DNA of 64,000 nucleotides from Bacteriovoracaceae bacterium (GTDB lineage Bacteria > Bdellovibrionota > Bacteriovoracia > Bacteriovoracales > Bacteriovoracaceae): positions 1 to 64,000 of the forward strand of contig JABFRR010000005.1 of NCBI GenBank assembly GCA_013141065.1. The letters run 5' to 3'. Under the pieces are notes generated by a model. It had not been told where the DNA came from. It saw only the letters and a list, made by a program, of their open reading frames with translations, and did not search any database. Made by a program: the position numbers and the translations under genes. Shown piece after piece: positions 52,838-62,175 of the stretch. Every line of letters starts with the position of its first letter. The stretch's first letter is position 1.

Positions 52838-53732
52838 AGAAAAACCGAGTGCTTTGAGCTGGAAAAACATTAGAGATGAAAATTGGACCTCTCAATTTAT
52901 ATCATCTCACTCAAGACAAAAAATATATTTAAAAAAGATTCAGAGTAAGGATAGTACTGATTCGGGAGTTACTGTATTTCTGTTTCATGATATCACTTCA
53001 TACCATGGTCGCTTTCATCACCTCACTTCTTGGTTTCAAAATAATTATCCTTCTGTCAGCTTTGTGATGATGGATTTTGCAGGTCATGGCCTGAGTACTG
53101 GAACCAGGGGACATTTTGAAGATTTTAATCATTTAGTTGAAGACATGTCATTCGTTTTAAAAAATATGTCAAAGGGGCATAATGATAGATGGATTGTCCT
53201 TGGTCATGGAATGGGGGCGATGGGCTTACTTGATTTAATAAATAGATTCGATGAAAGTTTAAAACATAAAGTCGATCAATTAATTCTTTCGAATTTTATT
53301 TTAAATTTCACTTCACCTTTATTTTTATTCGAAAAAAAGATTGCAGAAAAATTTTTGATAAATTCATTCTTGATTAATCAATCTAGACCCTTATCAATCT
53401 ATCATGCCCATGAAATGCTTAGTTCTCACGAAGACCAAGTGAATTATCTTAAAGATCCTTTAATCGTTAAAGCTCCAACATTTCAAAGCCTCAAAGCCTT
53501 AAATGAGAAAGTTAAAACTCTGTTTCAAGAATCTTACTTTCTTGATAAGCCGACTCTGCTTTTAAGCAGCCAAAGTCCTTATCTTGTCGGTGGAGGAATG
53601 GAGTCCTTTTCAAAAGGCTTTAAAAAAGGAATACTGACAAAAAAGAACTATTCAAATTTTCAACATGACTTGTATAATGAAAGAGACTCTCAAACTCTGT
53701 TTAACGATATCGCTCAGTGGATAAAATTATGA
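52827..53732 (+). CDS. Alpha/beta-hydrolase homologue lacking the nucleophile Ser
   Basis: The 301-residue protein has the monoglyceride-lipase fold: FLFHDITSYHGRFHHL, MDFAGHGLSTGTRGHFEDF, and the nucleophile elbow VLGHGMGAMG, in which the expected Ser (position 128) is Gly (codon GGA at 53208-53210). The acid position LSSQSPYLV also lacks Asp, while the terminal His (NFQHDLYNE) remains. It is therefore probably a non-enzymatic binding protein. It is coupled to the GYF_2 gene before it and overlaps the lipoprotein gene after it. Confidence 0.75.
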   Translation: MRSEEKPSALSWKNIRDENWTSQFISSHSRQKIYLKKIQSKDSTDSGVTVFLFHDITSYHGRFHHLTSWFQNNYPSVSFVMMDFAGHGLSTGTRGHFEDFNHLVEDMSFVLKNMSKGHNDRWIVLGHGMGAMGLLDLINRFDESLKHKVDQLILSNFILNFTSPLFLFEKKIAEKFLINSFLINQSRPLSIYHAHEMLSSHEDQVNYLKDPLIVKAPTFQSLKALNEKVKTLFQESYFLDKPTLLLSSQSPYLVGGGMESFSKGFKKGILTKKNYSNFQHDLYNERDSQTLFNDIAQWIKL

Positions 53733-54268
53733 AAATAGTCCAACGAATTACTCGTCTCATTATTCCTGTAATCCTTTTATGTATCATGTCTTCGTGCTCA
53801 AACCTTTCTAAAAATACAATCAAAGAAGGAAGTTTTTCTCTACGTAATGGAGTGGTGGCAGATAAAAAATGGATTGAGGAATTGAAGCTTGCCAGATTGT
53901 CTTGGTATCATGAAATGACTTTGCAGTTTGACCTCATGATGGGCAACATTATGCCACAGTCCGGATTTAATTTTTGGTTTTCCAAGTCTGAGTTGGATCA
54001 GATGTCTAAATGTATTGATTTTCGTTTAGTCGTCTCGTATACCCAAGATTCTACGGTAATCCCTAATTCATACCTACTTGAACAATTAAAACAGTCAGGT
54101 TTTCAAAAAATTGAGCTAAGTGACTTCAAGACCCATTTTTTACAACATCCTGATTCTGAACTAAATTCATTTAAACTTTATCAAGTCTTTGGTGCATGTC
54201 GAGTTGAAAAAAGTGATAAGCCATTGATATTAAACTTTCCAGGCTACTCAGAAATTTCTCTAAACTAA
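53729..54268 (+). CDS. Lipoprotein of unknown function
   Basis: The 179-residue protein begins at ATG 53729, overlapping the stop of the hydrolase-like gene, and has a lipobox (MSSC, Cys at about residue 22). The mature part has two further cysteines (SKCIDF and GACRV) and helical/beta sequence (LARLSWYHEMTLQFDLMMG) without a known family. It ends the three-gene set that starts with the GYF_2 gene. Confidence 0.65.
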   Translation: MKIVQRITRLIIPVILLCIMSSCSNLSKNTIKEGSFSLRNGVVADKKWIEELKLARLSWYHEMTLQFDLMMGNIMPQSGFNFWFSKSELDQMSKCIDFRLVVSYTQDSTVIPNSYLLEQLKQSGFQKIELSDFKTHFLQHPDSELNSFKLYQVFGACRVEKSDKPLILNFPGYSEISLN

Positions 54269-54330
54269 TCTCATTATTATCTCAAGTTTTAGTTAGAAGC
54301 CTCCGAATAATAGACTCGGGAGCTTAATAA

Positions 54331-56340
54331 ATGGCTAATTCTGAAAAACGCGAACGATTTGGCAGATATCTAATTCTAGATCACCTAGTAGATGGTGGTA
54401 TGGCAAAGATCTGTCGCGCCCGTTTTCTTGGCGAACAAGCTGATAAGCTTGTTGTCATTAAGATGGTTCAATCGCAATTTTCTAAAGATGAAGCATTCAA
54501 AACTATGTTTATGGATGAAATCAAAGTTACATTTGGCTTAATTCATCCCAATGTTGTTCAAACATACGACTATGGTTTAAACAAAGATCAACTCTTTGTT
54601 GCGATGGAGTACTGTGATGGACGAAATCTAAAAGAATACTTAGATAAACTTAAAGAAAGAAAATTTGTTTTTCCTGTTGAGATATCTACTTATATTATTT
54701 CTCAGGCGTGCCAAGGTCTTTACTACGCTCACACCTTTAGAGATAAATTATCCGGACAAGAGTCAAATATTATCCATAGAGACATATCGCCTCATAATAT
54801 AATGCTGACATATGATGGTGCTGTGAAAATCATCGATTTTGGTATTGCGAAATCTCAAACAAATTCAGAAGCAACTCAAGCAGGAACTATTAAAGGTAAG
54901 TTGTCTTACCTGGCACCAGAGTATCTTGAAGGTCTTGAACTCGATGCACGTTATGACCAATTTGCCATTGGTATTACTTTATGGGAAATGTTGTGTTCAA
55001 GAAAACTGTTTAAAGAAAACAATGACCTCGCTGTATTAAAGAAGATTCAAGAATGTAAAATTCCAATACCGTCTTCAATTAATCCTAACGTACCTAAAGA
55101 GCTAGATGGAATAGTATTAAAAGCTTTAAGTAAAAATCGCTCAAAGCGATATGAAAACCTCGATCAAATGAATCGAGCGCTCATGAAGTTTCTCTATGCA
55201 AAGTATCCAGACTTTAATTCGACAGATTTATCTTATTTCTCTCAAGAACTCTTCAGAGAAGAAATTAAGAAAGATCGAGAGAAGATGTTTGAATATGGGA
55301 AAATTGACATCAAACCTTATTTAAATGAACTCAAAAAAGAATTAGAGCGCGGTTCTGCACCGAGAGATTCAGGGCATCGTTCTAGTTCACAATATATAGA
55401 TGATTCTCCAGCAATCAAAAAAGAAGCCATACTTGATTTTGGTTTTGAAGAGTCAGGTTTGGCGAGAAAGAAAACCATTTCGATAAGAAAAACAAATGTT
55501 GCAACTAAAGACAAAACAGCTTTAGATGAAGACAGAACGAAAATTACAAAAGATGCCAATGAAAATACCTTAACCAATTTAAAACGAAGTGGTGGTAATA
55601 CTGCATCAGTAAATAAAGATGATACTCGAAATATTAAGAGTCAAAACAGTAAAGTGATATCTAAAGAAGGTAAAACGCCTCTTGGAACATATGCTGCTCT
55701 CATTGCTTTTTTACTCGGTGGTTCGTTTTATTTTTACTCAACTTTTATTCAAGGACGTAAAGGTGTTCCGAAGGTTGTAGTTAAAACAAGTAAAGAGCCT
55801 GTTGGAAAAAGACAACCTGCCAATCAAGAGATTGAGTCAATTGCAGCAGCAAGTGGAGAGTCACAGTTGATGCTTAATGGTTACGATAAGCAAAAGATGC
55901 AAGTTTTTATTGATGGTAATAAAGTCAATGTTGATTTACTTAACTCGCTTAAAGTTCCAGTTGGTAGACCGTTTATTTTACGAGTACAGATCGATGATCG
56001 ACAGTCTTTCATTAAAGAAATGAATTTATCGAATAATTCTGATTTGCAAATAGCTGTTCCTGAAACGCCACCGGTTGCTTATGGGTATATTCATACTTCT
56101 AAAGATTGTGGAATTCAAGGTGAAATACGTTTCGAAATCTTTGGAGAAAAAAGAGTAAGTCAAATTCCGATGAAGGAAGAATTTGGGATTGCTTTTCCAA
56201 TGGGAGTTGATGCGAATTCATTTTCAACACCTGCTACACATGAAATTTATTTCAAGAAAAAAGGTGAAGAGCTAGAACGTAAAATAGAAGTGACAATTAA
56301 ACGTGAAGATCAGTCTATTGATATCTGTGAGATGCTATAA
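54331..56340 (+). CDS. Membrane Ser/Thr protein kinase
   Basis: The 669-residue protein has a complete Hanks-type kinase domain at about residues 10-275: Gly loop LVDGGMAKICRA, Lys in VVIKMV, catalytic IIHRDISPHNIM, DFGIAKS, and APE-like LAPEYLEG. A charged linker at 330-440 includes an RT-rich segment and is followed by one membrane span (LGTYAALIAFLLGGSFYFY). The C-terminal 190 residues are outside the cytoplasm and beta-rich with no recognised sensor domain. It probably phosphorylates FHA-domain proteins, one of which is encoded at 59926-60834. Confidence 0.93.
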   Translation: MANSEKRERFGRYLILDHLVDGGMAKICRARFLGEQADKLVVIKMVQSQFSKDEAFKTMFMDEIKVTFGLIHPNVVQTYDYGLNKDQLFVAMEYCDGRNLKEYLDKLKERKFVFPVEISTYIISQACQGLYYAHTFRDKLSGQESNIIHRDISPHNIMLTYDGAVKIIDFGIAKSQTNSEATQAGTIKGKLSYLAPEYLEGLELDARYDQFAIGITLWEMLCSRKLFKENNDLAVLKKIQECKIPIPSSINPNVPKELDGIVLKALSKNRSKRYENLDQMNRALMKFLYAKYPDFNSTDLSYFSQELFREEIKKDREKMFEYGKIDIKPYLNELKKELERGSAPRDSGHRSSSQYIDDSPAIKKEAILDFGFEESGLARKKTISIRKTNVATKDKTALDEDRTKITKDANENTLTNLKRSGGNTASVNKDDTRNIKSQNSKVISKEGKTPLGTYAALIAFLLGGSFYFYSTFIQGRKGVPKVVVKTSKEPVGKRQPANQEIESIAAASGESQLMLNGYDKQKMQVFIDGNKVNVDLLNSLKVPVGRPFILRVQIDDRQSFIKEMNLSNNSDLQIAVPETPPVAYGYIHTSKDCGIQGEIRFEIFGEKRVSQIPMKEEFGIAFPMGVDANSFSTPATHEIYFKKKGEELERKIEVTIKREDQSIDICEML

Positions 56341-56341
56341 G

Positions 56342-57241
56342 CTATTCTCCCTCTTCTTTAGATTCAATTGGTTCATTCGACTCTTTTAAATCTTTTTTAC
56401 TTTCTTTGAAGATATTGTTTTTTCTCATACTAAGCAGTTTTAAAATGTCGGCGGCAGTTTCTTCAAGTGCCTTGTCAGTCACATTAAATACAGGCCATCT
56501 TTTATTTTCTTTAAAAATCTTGTTTGCCCATTCTACTTCTTCAACAATCTTGTCATGCTCGGCATAATCACCTTGGTGTTTTTCAGCACCTAATCTTTGA
56601 AGTCGATTTTTTCTAATTTCTCGGAGTGATTCTGGATCAATTGTTAATGCAAAGATTTTCCTTTGATCAACTTCAAAGAGCTCTATGGGAAGAGCTTGAT
56701 CTTTAATCATTGGAATATTAACAACTTTAATTCCATGTTGCGAAAGGTAAACCGACAAGGGCGTTTTAGATGTTCTGGAAACGCCAACTAAAATGACATC
56801 AGCTAAATGTAAAGAAGCTAAATTTCGTCCATCATCATGATTGAGCGTAAACTCCATTGCTTCAACTCGTTTATAGTATTCTTCATTAACAGCTCTAAGC
56901 AGTCCTGGTTCACTCATTGGCTCTTGATTAAAATAATTTGAAAAAGCAGTAATGGCAGGGCCAATTAAATCGAGAGTTCTAACTCTTTTTGTTCTTGAGA
57001 GTTCCGCAATATATTCTCTTAATTTCCCCGAAACAATAGTGTGGATGACTAGGTCATGATGGATTGCCGCTTCGTTAAAAATGGCATCAATTTGTTCATT
57101 CGTTCTAATATTTTTATAGCGGGTAAAAAAAACTTCACGCTCTTTAAATTGGGCCATAACAGCACGCGAGATTGCCGTAGCGGTTTCACCTGTGCCGTCT
57201 GATATAATGATAATTTTTAATTTTTGAGTTTCAAGGTTCAT
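56342..57241 (-). CDS. ppsR: PEP synthase/PPDK regulatory kinase-phosphorylase
   Basis: The 299-residue protein belongs to DUF299, the bifunctional ADP-dependent kinase and phosphorylase that controls PEP synthase or pyruvate phosphate dikinase. It shows the opening IISDGTGETATAISRAV and the P-loop-like GVSRTSKTPLSVYLS, followed by NIPMIKD. A charged tail of about 30 residues (KESKKDLKESNEPIESKEE) is extra. It overlaps miaA by 11 bases. The target enzyme is not encoded in the window. Confidence 0.92.
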   Translation of the reverse strand: MNLETQKLKIIIISDGTGETATAISRAVMAQFKEREVFFTRYKNIRTNEQIDAIFNEAAIHHDLVIHTIVSGKLREYIAELSRTKRVRTLDLIGPAITAFSNYFNQEPMSEPGLLRAVNEEYYKRVEAMEFTLNHDDGRNLASLHLADVILVGVSRTSKTPLSVYLSQHGIKVVNIPMIKDQALPIELFEVDQRKIFALTIDPESLREIRKNRLQRLGAEKHQGDYAEHDKIVEEVEWANKIFKENKRWPVFNVTDKALEETAADILKLLSMRKNNIFKESKKDLKESNEPIESKEEGE

Positions 57242-58205
57242 ATGAATTTCCTAAAAATAAAGCAGCTTTCCTTAATATACTATCCTGATCTCTAAGAGGA
57301 TTAAAGCTCTCTTTTGGTGTGATTTTATTAAAAAAAGTCCGTTGAGACTTTGCTAACTGCCTGGTTGAAATGGCCGTTCGCTCTATGCACTGCTCGAGTG
57401 TTGGTATAGCACCACGAATATGTTCAAGCGCTTCTTTATATCCAATTGAAGAAAGAGGCTTTTCATTAAGAGTAAAACCTAATTTTTGAAGTTGCTTAAT
57501 TTCTTCTATTAGCCCTTTCTCAAACATGTCTCGGGCCCGGCTTAAAATGATTTGGAAATGCTCTTCCTTAGGCAGATCGAGATAGAGATGGAGAATATTC
57601 CAGGGATGGATAATTTGTGAAAAATCATAGGGATCAAGTTCATCTAGCACTTTTTTTTGATCCGAAATCTTTGTACCAGTCACTTCGAAATGTTCTACTG
57701 CCCTGATTAATCGGTAGTGATCATTTACATGAAGATTATCCAGCGACTGTGGGTCGTGAATGGCCAAAAAATCAAGAAATGGTTTTATCCCATCATTTTT
57801 AAACCATGAGTCTAGTTTTTGTTTTATCTCTACACTCACTTTTGCCGATTGATACATGCCTTTAAGGAGTGCTCGTAAATAAAATGCACTGCCACCTACA
57901 AGAATTACGGTTTTATTTTGAGCAAATAATTCTTCAATTTTATTTTGGCCAAGAGCTATAAATTCTGCGGCATTCATCGGACTCGCAATCGAGGCAATGT
58001 CAATGAGATGATGTTCAATGCCTGCTCTTTCATGCAGATCTGGCTTAGCCGTTCCAATGGAAATTTCTTTGTAAAAAAGGAGAGAGTCAAAATTAACGAT
58101 GGCAGCATTTTTTTTAAAGTCATTTTCAATCATTTTTGCAATCGCAATACTGGTTTTAGTTTTTCCAGAAGCTGTGGGCCCAGTGATGATGATTAGCTTA
58201 TTCAT
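57231..58205 (-). CDS. miaA: tRNA dimethylallyltransferase
   Basis: The 324-residue enzyme attaches an isopentenyl group to A37 of tRNAs reading UNN codons. It has the P-loop ITGPTASGKTKTSIAIA, NFDSLLFYKEISIGTAKP (normally DSxQxY), GGSAFYLRALLKG, HVNDHYRLIRAVEH, and GLIEEIKQL...SSIGYKEALEH. It overlaps mutL by 4 bases (ATGA), reproducing the common mutL-miaA order. Confidence 0.94.
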   Translation of the reverse strand: MNKLIIITGPTASGKTKTSIAIAKMIENDFKKNAAIVNFDSLLFYKEISIGTAKPDLHERAGIEHHLIDIASIASPMNAAEFIALGQNKIEELFAQNKTVILVGGSAFYLRALLKGMYQSAKVSVEIKQKLDSWFKNDGIKPFLDFLAIHDPQSLDNLHVNDHYRLIRAVEHFEVTGTKISDQKKVLDELDPYDFSQIIHPWNILHLYLDLPKEEHFQIILSRARDMFEKGLIEEIKQLQKLGFTLNEKPLSSIGYKEALEHIRGAIPTLEQCIERTAISTRQLAKSQRTFFNKITPKESFNPLRDQDSILRKAALFLGNSYEP

Positions 58206-59926
58206 AAAGAAAACATCTTTTTAAATTTTTCTGCAGTTATCACTGTTGCAAACAAGCGAGTAGAGACTGTATTGATATCTGAAAGTAAGATCTCATCTGT
58301 CAAATAATCTGGAATGAGTTCTAAATCTTTGAGCGAGTATTCTTCTTCAAAAAAATCTGTGAATAGTTGCATTGAGTATTTTTTATTTTTTTGCAGACTA
58401 AAATATTTTAATAATATCAATGTGACTGGAATTATCAGTGGCTGAGGGAGAAACGAAGGTATTGTTCTCAAAACAAGAAAGTCATTATTGAGCCTATCGA
58501 ACTCAAGTCCTAATGGTTTAAATTCTTCTAGATTATTATCGATTATTCCCAAAGCCATTTTAAAAGGTTCACTGATTAGAAGTGGACTAGGGGTTTCTTC
58601 ATTTTCCATAAATTTATCAAAACCGTCACTAATAAAGAAAGATAACCATTTTTTTAAATCTATGAGTACTGGTTGATTATTTCCTATTATAAGGTATTGA
58701 TTAAAATATATATTTTTAACATTTTCTTGATCATTTATTGAGTGCAACTGAATCGGGGAGTGAGACCATTGGGTAGATGACTGGTTAAGATTTTGTAAAT
58801 AGTGGTCTTGATTTTCACTGCGATTAAAAAATGAATCCTGGGCATTTTGACTTTCAATTGAAGGAGCTAAGGATTCATTAAGAGAATTATTAAGTAATTT
58901 TACTTTTGATTTCAGCGATGTTGTAAGAAGTGAGTAGACAACATCTGCTCGGAGGAATTTGATTTGTGTTTTGTTGGGATGAACATTTACATCAATATCT
59001 TCGGCCGGTGTCGTAATATCTACAAAATAATGTCCACTTTCACCAAAACGCCAAAAGCTTTCTAAGTTTCTTATAACTGCCAAATGAAGTGACTTATCTT
59101 GAAAAAATCTTTTATTGACGAATAAGTAATGGTGCCGATACTGAGGAGTCGTGTAAGTCGTTCGTGTGAAATATGTTGTCACCTTATAATTATCATAAAC
59201 CTGTTGGGTCATGATTAGGTTGTTTTGTAATTCACGATTGTCTATCTTTTTTGAGAAGAAGACTTGGGCCACTCTCTCGGAATTTTTATCAATATCGACT
59301 GCTTTAAATATTTCTTTTTCTTTTTCATCCCACTTAATACTAAATGTTACTTGTGGGTGAGAAAGAACAAAAGAATAAATCATTTTTTTAAGTGCTGCCT
59401 TTTCACTTACTTTTGATTTTACAAATTTAAGTCTGGCGGGCGTATTAAAAAATAGGTCTTTGATAAAAATTGATGTGCCTTGTGAGCTTGATTTTTGAGC
59501 AATAAGAAGTTCAGTGGCTCCGCCATTAATTATTATTTTACCACCATCTTCATTGAGGTTTTTAGGCTGTGAAGTGCATGTGACTCGGGCCGATGCTGCG
59601 ACAGAGGCGAGGGCTTCACCTCGAAATCCAAAACTTCTTAATCGATAAAGGTCTTCAAAGTTTTTTAGTTTGCTAGTGGCATGTCTTAAAAAGGCATAAG
59701 GAAGGTTGGCAAAATTAATTCCTGTTCCATTGTCTTCAATGGACAGCAGGTCCATTCCTTGATCAATAAGGTGAATATTGATTTCTGTTGAATTGGCATC
59801 GAGAGAGTTCTCAATGAGTTCTTTTAAAAGAGACGCAGGTCGCTCTAGAACCTCTCCAGCTTTAATTTGGTCAATGATATGCTCAGGAAGAATTTCGATA
59901 GTTGGATTTATGTCAATGGAAGTCAT
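58202..59926 (-). CDS. mutL: DNA mismatch repair protein MutL
   Basis: The 574-residue protein has the GHKL ATPase domain of MutL: IAAGEV-like IKAGEVLERPASLLKELIENSLDA, DNGTGI, RHATSK, LRSFGFRGEALASVA, and GTSIFIKDLFFNTPARLKFVK. The linker at 350-400 is Ser/Gln-rich and the C-terminal dimerisation domain is short and divergent; the endonuclease motif DQHA(x)2E is not seen, so it may lack nuclease activity. Its ATG shares one base with the stop of the GGDEF gene. Confidence 0.93.
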   Translation of the reverse strand: MTSIDINPTIEILPEHIIDQIKAGEVLERPASLLKELIENSLDANSTEINIHLIDQGMDLLSIEDNGTGINFANLPYAFLRHATSKLKNFEDLYRLRSFGFRGEALASVAASARVTCTSQPKNLNEDGGKIIINGGATELLIAQKSSSQGTSIFIKDLFFNTPARLKFVKSKVSEKAALKKMIYSFVLSHPQVTFSIKWDEKEKEIFKAVDIDKNSERVAQVFFSKKIDNRELQNNLIMTQQVYDNYKVTTYFTRTTYTTPQYRHHYLFVNKRFFQDKSLHLAVIRNLESFWRFGESGHYFVDITTPAEDIDVNVHPNKTQIKFLRADVVYSLLTTSLKSKVKLLNNSLNESLAPSIESQNAQDSFFNRSENQDHYLQNLNQSSTQWSHSPIQLHSINDQENVKNIYFNQYLIIGNNQPVLIDLKKWLSFFISDGFDKFMENEETPSPLLISEPFKMALGIIDNNLEEFKPLGLEFDRLNNDFLVLRTIPSFLPQPLIIPVTLILLKYFSLQKNKKYSMQLFTDFFEEEYSLKDLELIPDYLTDEILLSDINTVSTRLFATVITAEKFKKMFSL

Positions 59927-60834
59927 TAGCCCCTATAGAATTGCACTTGATTACGGCCGCCTTCCTTAGCTTTGTAAACTGCTTCATCAGCTCTCTTAAA
60001 GAGATCTGTTCCTGTGATTACACCTTGGCGATAATCTGCTACCCCGATAGATGCGGTTACGGGAAGTCTTTTCCCGTCGTATAAAAATTCCTTATTCTCA
60101 ATGAGTTTTCTTAGTCGTTCAGCGATTTCAAATGACTGCTTTAGGTTTGTCTTTGGAAGAAGGATGACAAACTCTTCTCCACCGTAACGAGCAAATACAT
60201 CTTGTTCTCTTATTCCATTGGCACGAATAACTTGGGCCATTTCTTTTAAAACGTAATCTCCCGCATCGTGGCCGAAGCTATCATTTAACTTTTTAAAGTG
60301 GTCGAGATCGAAAATCACGAGAGAAAGAGGATCACCAGTAACCTTAGATTTGTTAACTTCAAGAGTGATACGGTTATTAAAAAATCCCTTGTTGTAACAG
60401 CCGGTATGTTTATCGGTGTTAGCTTCGAGGTTGAGTTTATCGTAAGTTAATCTTTCAGGATCTCCCTTGGGAAGATACTTAAGAGCTATACTTCCAATTT
60501 TGATGATATCACCTTTAGAAAGATTGATTTCACCTTCAACTTTTTTATTGTTGAGATAAGTTCCATTTTTAGATCCACAATCTTCAAGTCGATGAGTTTC
60601 ACCTACGGCGTGAAGTTTAAAGTGGTATCTTGATACACCATTAAATTCTAATGCAATTGTATTATCAGCATTACGCCCTACACCCACGAGTGGTTCGTTC
60701 AGGTCAAAAAGCGCCCCATTTAAGTCTCCACCAACAATGAGCAAAGCCGCTGGCTTTTGTTGAGCTTCTTTTTCAGAACTTTGAAGTGCAGCTCTAATAT
60801 CTGTTAAGACAATGGTGGTGTCATCACTACTCAT
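59926..60834 (-). CDS. FHA-GGDEF diguanylate cyclase, DgcB-like
   Basis: The 302-residue protein has a short N-terminal tail with clustered Thr (DDTTIVLTD), an FHA domain at about 45-115 (VGVGRNADNTIAL, SRYHFKL, LEDCGSKNGTYLN), and a GGDEF domain at 135-300 with active-site RYGGEEFVILLP and an intact catalytic core (KKLNDSFGHDAGDYVL). It makes cyclic-di-GMP. Bdellovibrio bacteriovorus DgcB, needed for prey entry, has the same domain order; orthology here is by architecture only. The Ser/Thr kinase at 54331 could supply the phosphothreonine. Confidence 0.9.
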   Translation of the reverse strand: MSSDDTTIVLTDIRAALQSSEKEAQQKPAALLIVGGDLNGALFDLNEPLVGVGRNADNTIALEFNGVSRYHFKLHAVGETHRLEDCGSKNGTYLNNKKVEGEINLSKGDIIKIGSIALKYLPKGDPERLTYDKLNLEANTDKHTGCYNKGFFNNRITLEVNKSKVTGDPLSLVIFDLDHFKKLNDSFGHDAGDYVLKEMAQVIRANGIREQDVFARYGGEEFVILLPKTNLKQSFEIAERLRKLIENKEFLYDGKRLPVTASIGVADYRQGVITGTDLFKRADEAVYKAKEGGRNQVQFYRG

Positions 60835-60898
60835 TTAATTTGGTCCTTTAGGTTTTTACTATTTTCTCACTTTCGATTTTAACGAAGGAAAGAACTTT

Positions 60899-62167
60899 TT
60901 ACAACTGATTCAAAAATTCAAATGCATAGATTTTCCCAGCCTCGACTCCGGGTTGATCAAAAGGATCAATCATTAAATAATCTCCCATGAGAGCAGTAAG
61001 ACTTTCAAAAAAGATTATTAAGTAAGCTAGGTGGAATTCATCGTTGCGTTCAATTGATAAGTGAATAAGGGGGCGCTCGCCCTCAGTTATGGCCTTAATT
61101 GTTCCTTCCATTTCAGCCTTAATGAGTTGTGACATCATAAAGCCTGAGAGTTTTTCTAGGTTATTACTAGTTAGTGTCGATTGAAGACTAAAATCGTTTT
61201 TAAACTTTTCAATTTCGATAAAAATAAAAGCTTTGTCGAGTGGACCTTCGACAAAAAGTTGTACGAGGGAGTGCTGATCTGTCGCTCCATAGCTAATTAT
61301 TGGAGTGAGTCCAGTATTAACAATTTCGCCTTTTCTATTTTTCTTTTTTCCCAAGCTCTCGCCCCATAACTGAGCGAACCAAAATGAAAAAGACCTCAGT
61401 TTAGAAGAGTAGGGCATCAGGACAGTTTGATTAATTTGATTTTTTCTTTTTAGCTCATTTAAAAATTCAGCTGCTGCAATCAATTGGTTTTTACTTCCTT
61501 CTTCTTCCAGCATGGCTTCTTGTGCTGCTTTTGCTCCACGTAGTAATTCTTTTAAGTTTAGACCTGCAAAGAGTGCTGGAAAAAATCCAACTGGAGTCAA
61601 GGCCGAAAATCGTCCACCAACATCACTAGGAACTTCAAGAGTATCAATGTCCCATTTTTTTGCCAGTGTGAGGAGCTCGCTTTTATTTGGGTCTGTAGCA
61701 AAAACAAAATAATTTTTAAAATCACTTGGCTTTATATTGTGTGCTTCGAGGAGTTTGGTGATGACAGCTAGTGCCGCCATCAGTTCTGCTGTTCCTCCTG
61801 ATTTTGAAACGAAATAAAAAACAGCATCGGAAATTGATGCTTCATTAAAAATTTCAAGTTGAGAGTGAAGTTCTTCTGGGTCAATATTATTTATAAAAAT
61901 AAACTGTGTTGAATTTTTTTTCAAAGCATTGATCATCATTTCCGGGCCCAAGCTTGAACCACCTATGCCGATATGGACAAATATCTTACGATCTTTAAAT
62001 TTTTCAAAAATCGCCTGAGTACTTGTGAGTAGTTCGGTACGCTCAAATGTATAGAAAAATTGAGTGCGAGGGTTACTGATGATACTTTTAAAAAGCGAAA
62101 TTTTCGACGCGATTAAGTCTTTTGAAATGTAGGGTCTATCTGGAAAGAATTTAATTTTCACTGTCAT
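60899..62167 (-). CDS. pgi: Glucose-6-phosphate isomerase
   Basis: The 422-residue enzyme interconverts glucose-6-phosphate and fructose-6-phosphate. It has the family motifs VHIGIGGSSLGPEMM, FVSKSGGTAEL, VPSDVGGRFSALTPVGFFPA and LFVEGPLDKAF. The length is that of the short bacterial type. It is nine bases downstream of the acyl-CoA dehydrogenase gene. Confidence 0.93.
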   Translation of the reverse strand: MTVKIKFFPDRPYISKDLIASKISLFKSIISNPRTQFFYTFERTELLTSTQAIFEKFKDRKIFVHIGIGGSSLGPEMMINALKKNSTQFIFINNIDPEELHSQLEIFNEASISDAVFYFVSKSGGTAELMAALAVITKLLEAHNIKPSDFKNYFVFATDPNKSELLTLAKKWDIDTLEVPSDVGGRFSALTPVGFFPALFAGLNLKELLRGAKAAQEAMLEEEGSKNQLIAAAEFLNELKRKNQINQTVLMPYSSKLRSFSFWFAQLWGESLGKKKNRKGEIVNTGLTPIISYGATDQHSLVQLFVEGPLDKAFIFIEIEKFKNDFSLQSTLTSNNLEKLSGFMMSQLIKAEMEGTIKAITEGERPLIHLSIERNDEFHLAYLIIFFESLTALMGDYLMIDPFDQPGVEAGKIYAFEFLNQL

Positions 62168-62175
62168 AAGAATCC

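Noticed and set aside
54292-54328. Imperfect inverted repeat before the Ser/Thr kinase gene as a terminator
   Set aside because: Stem has a mismatch and a G-U pair, and there is no T-run; it more likely has no role or lies in the leader of the kinase mRNA.
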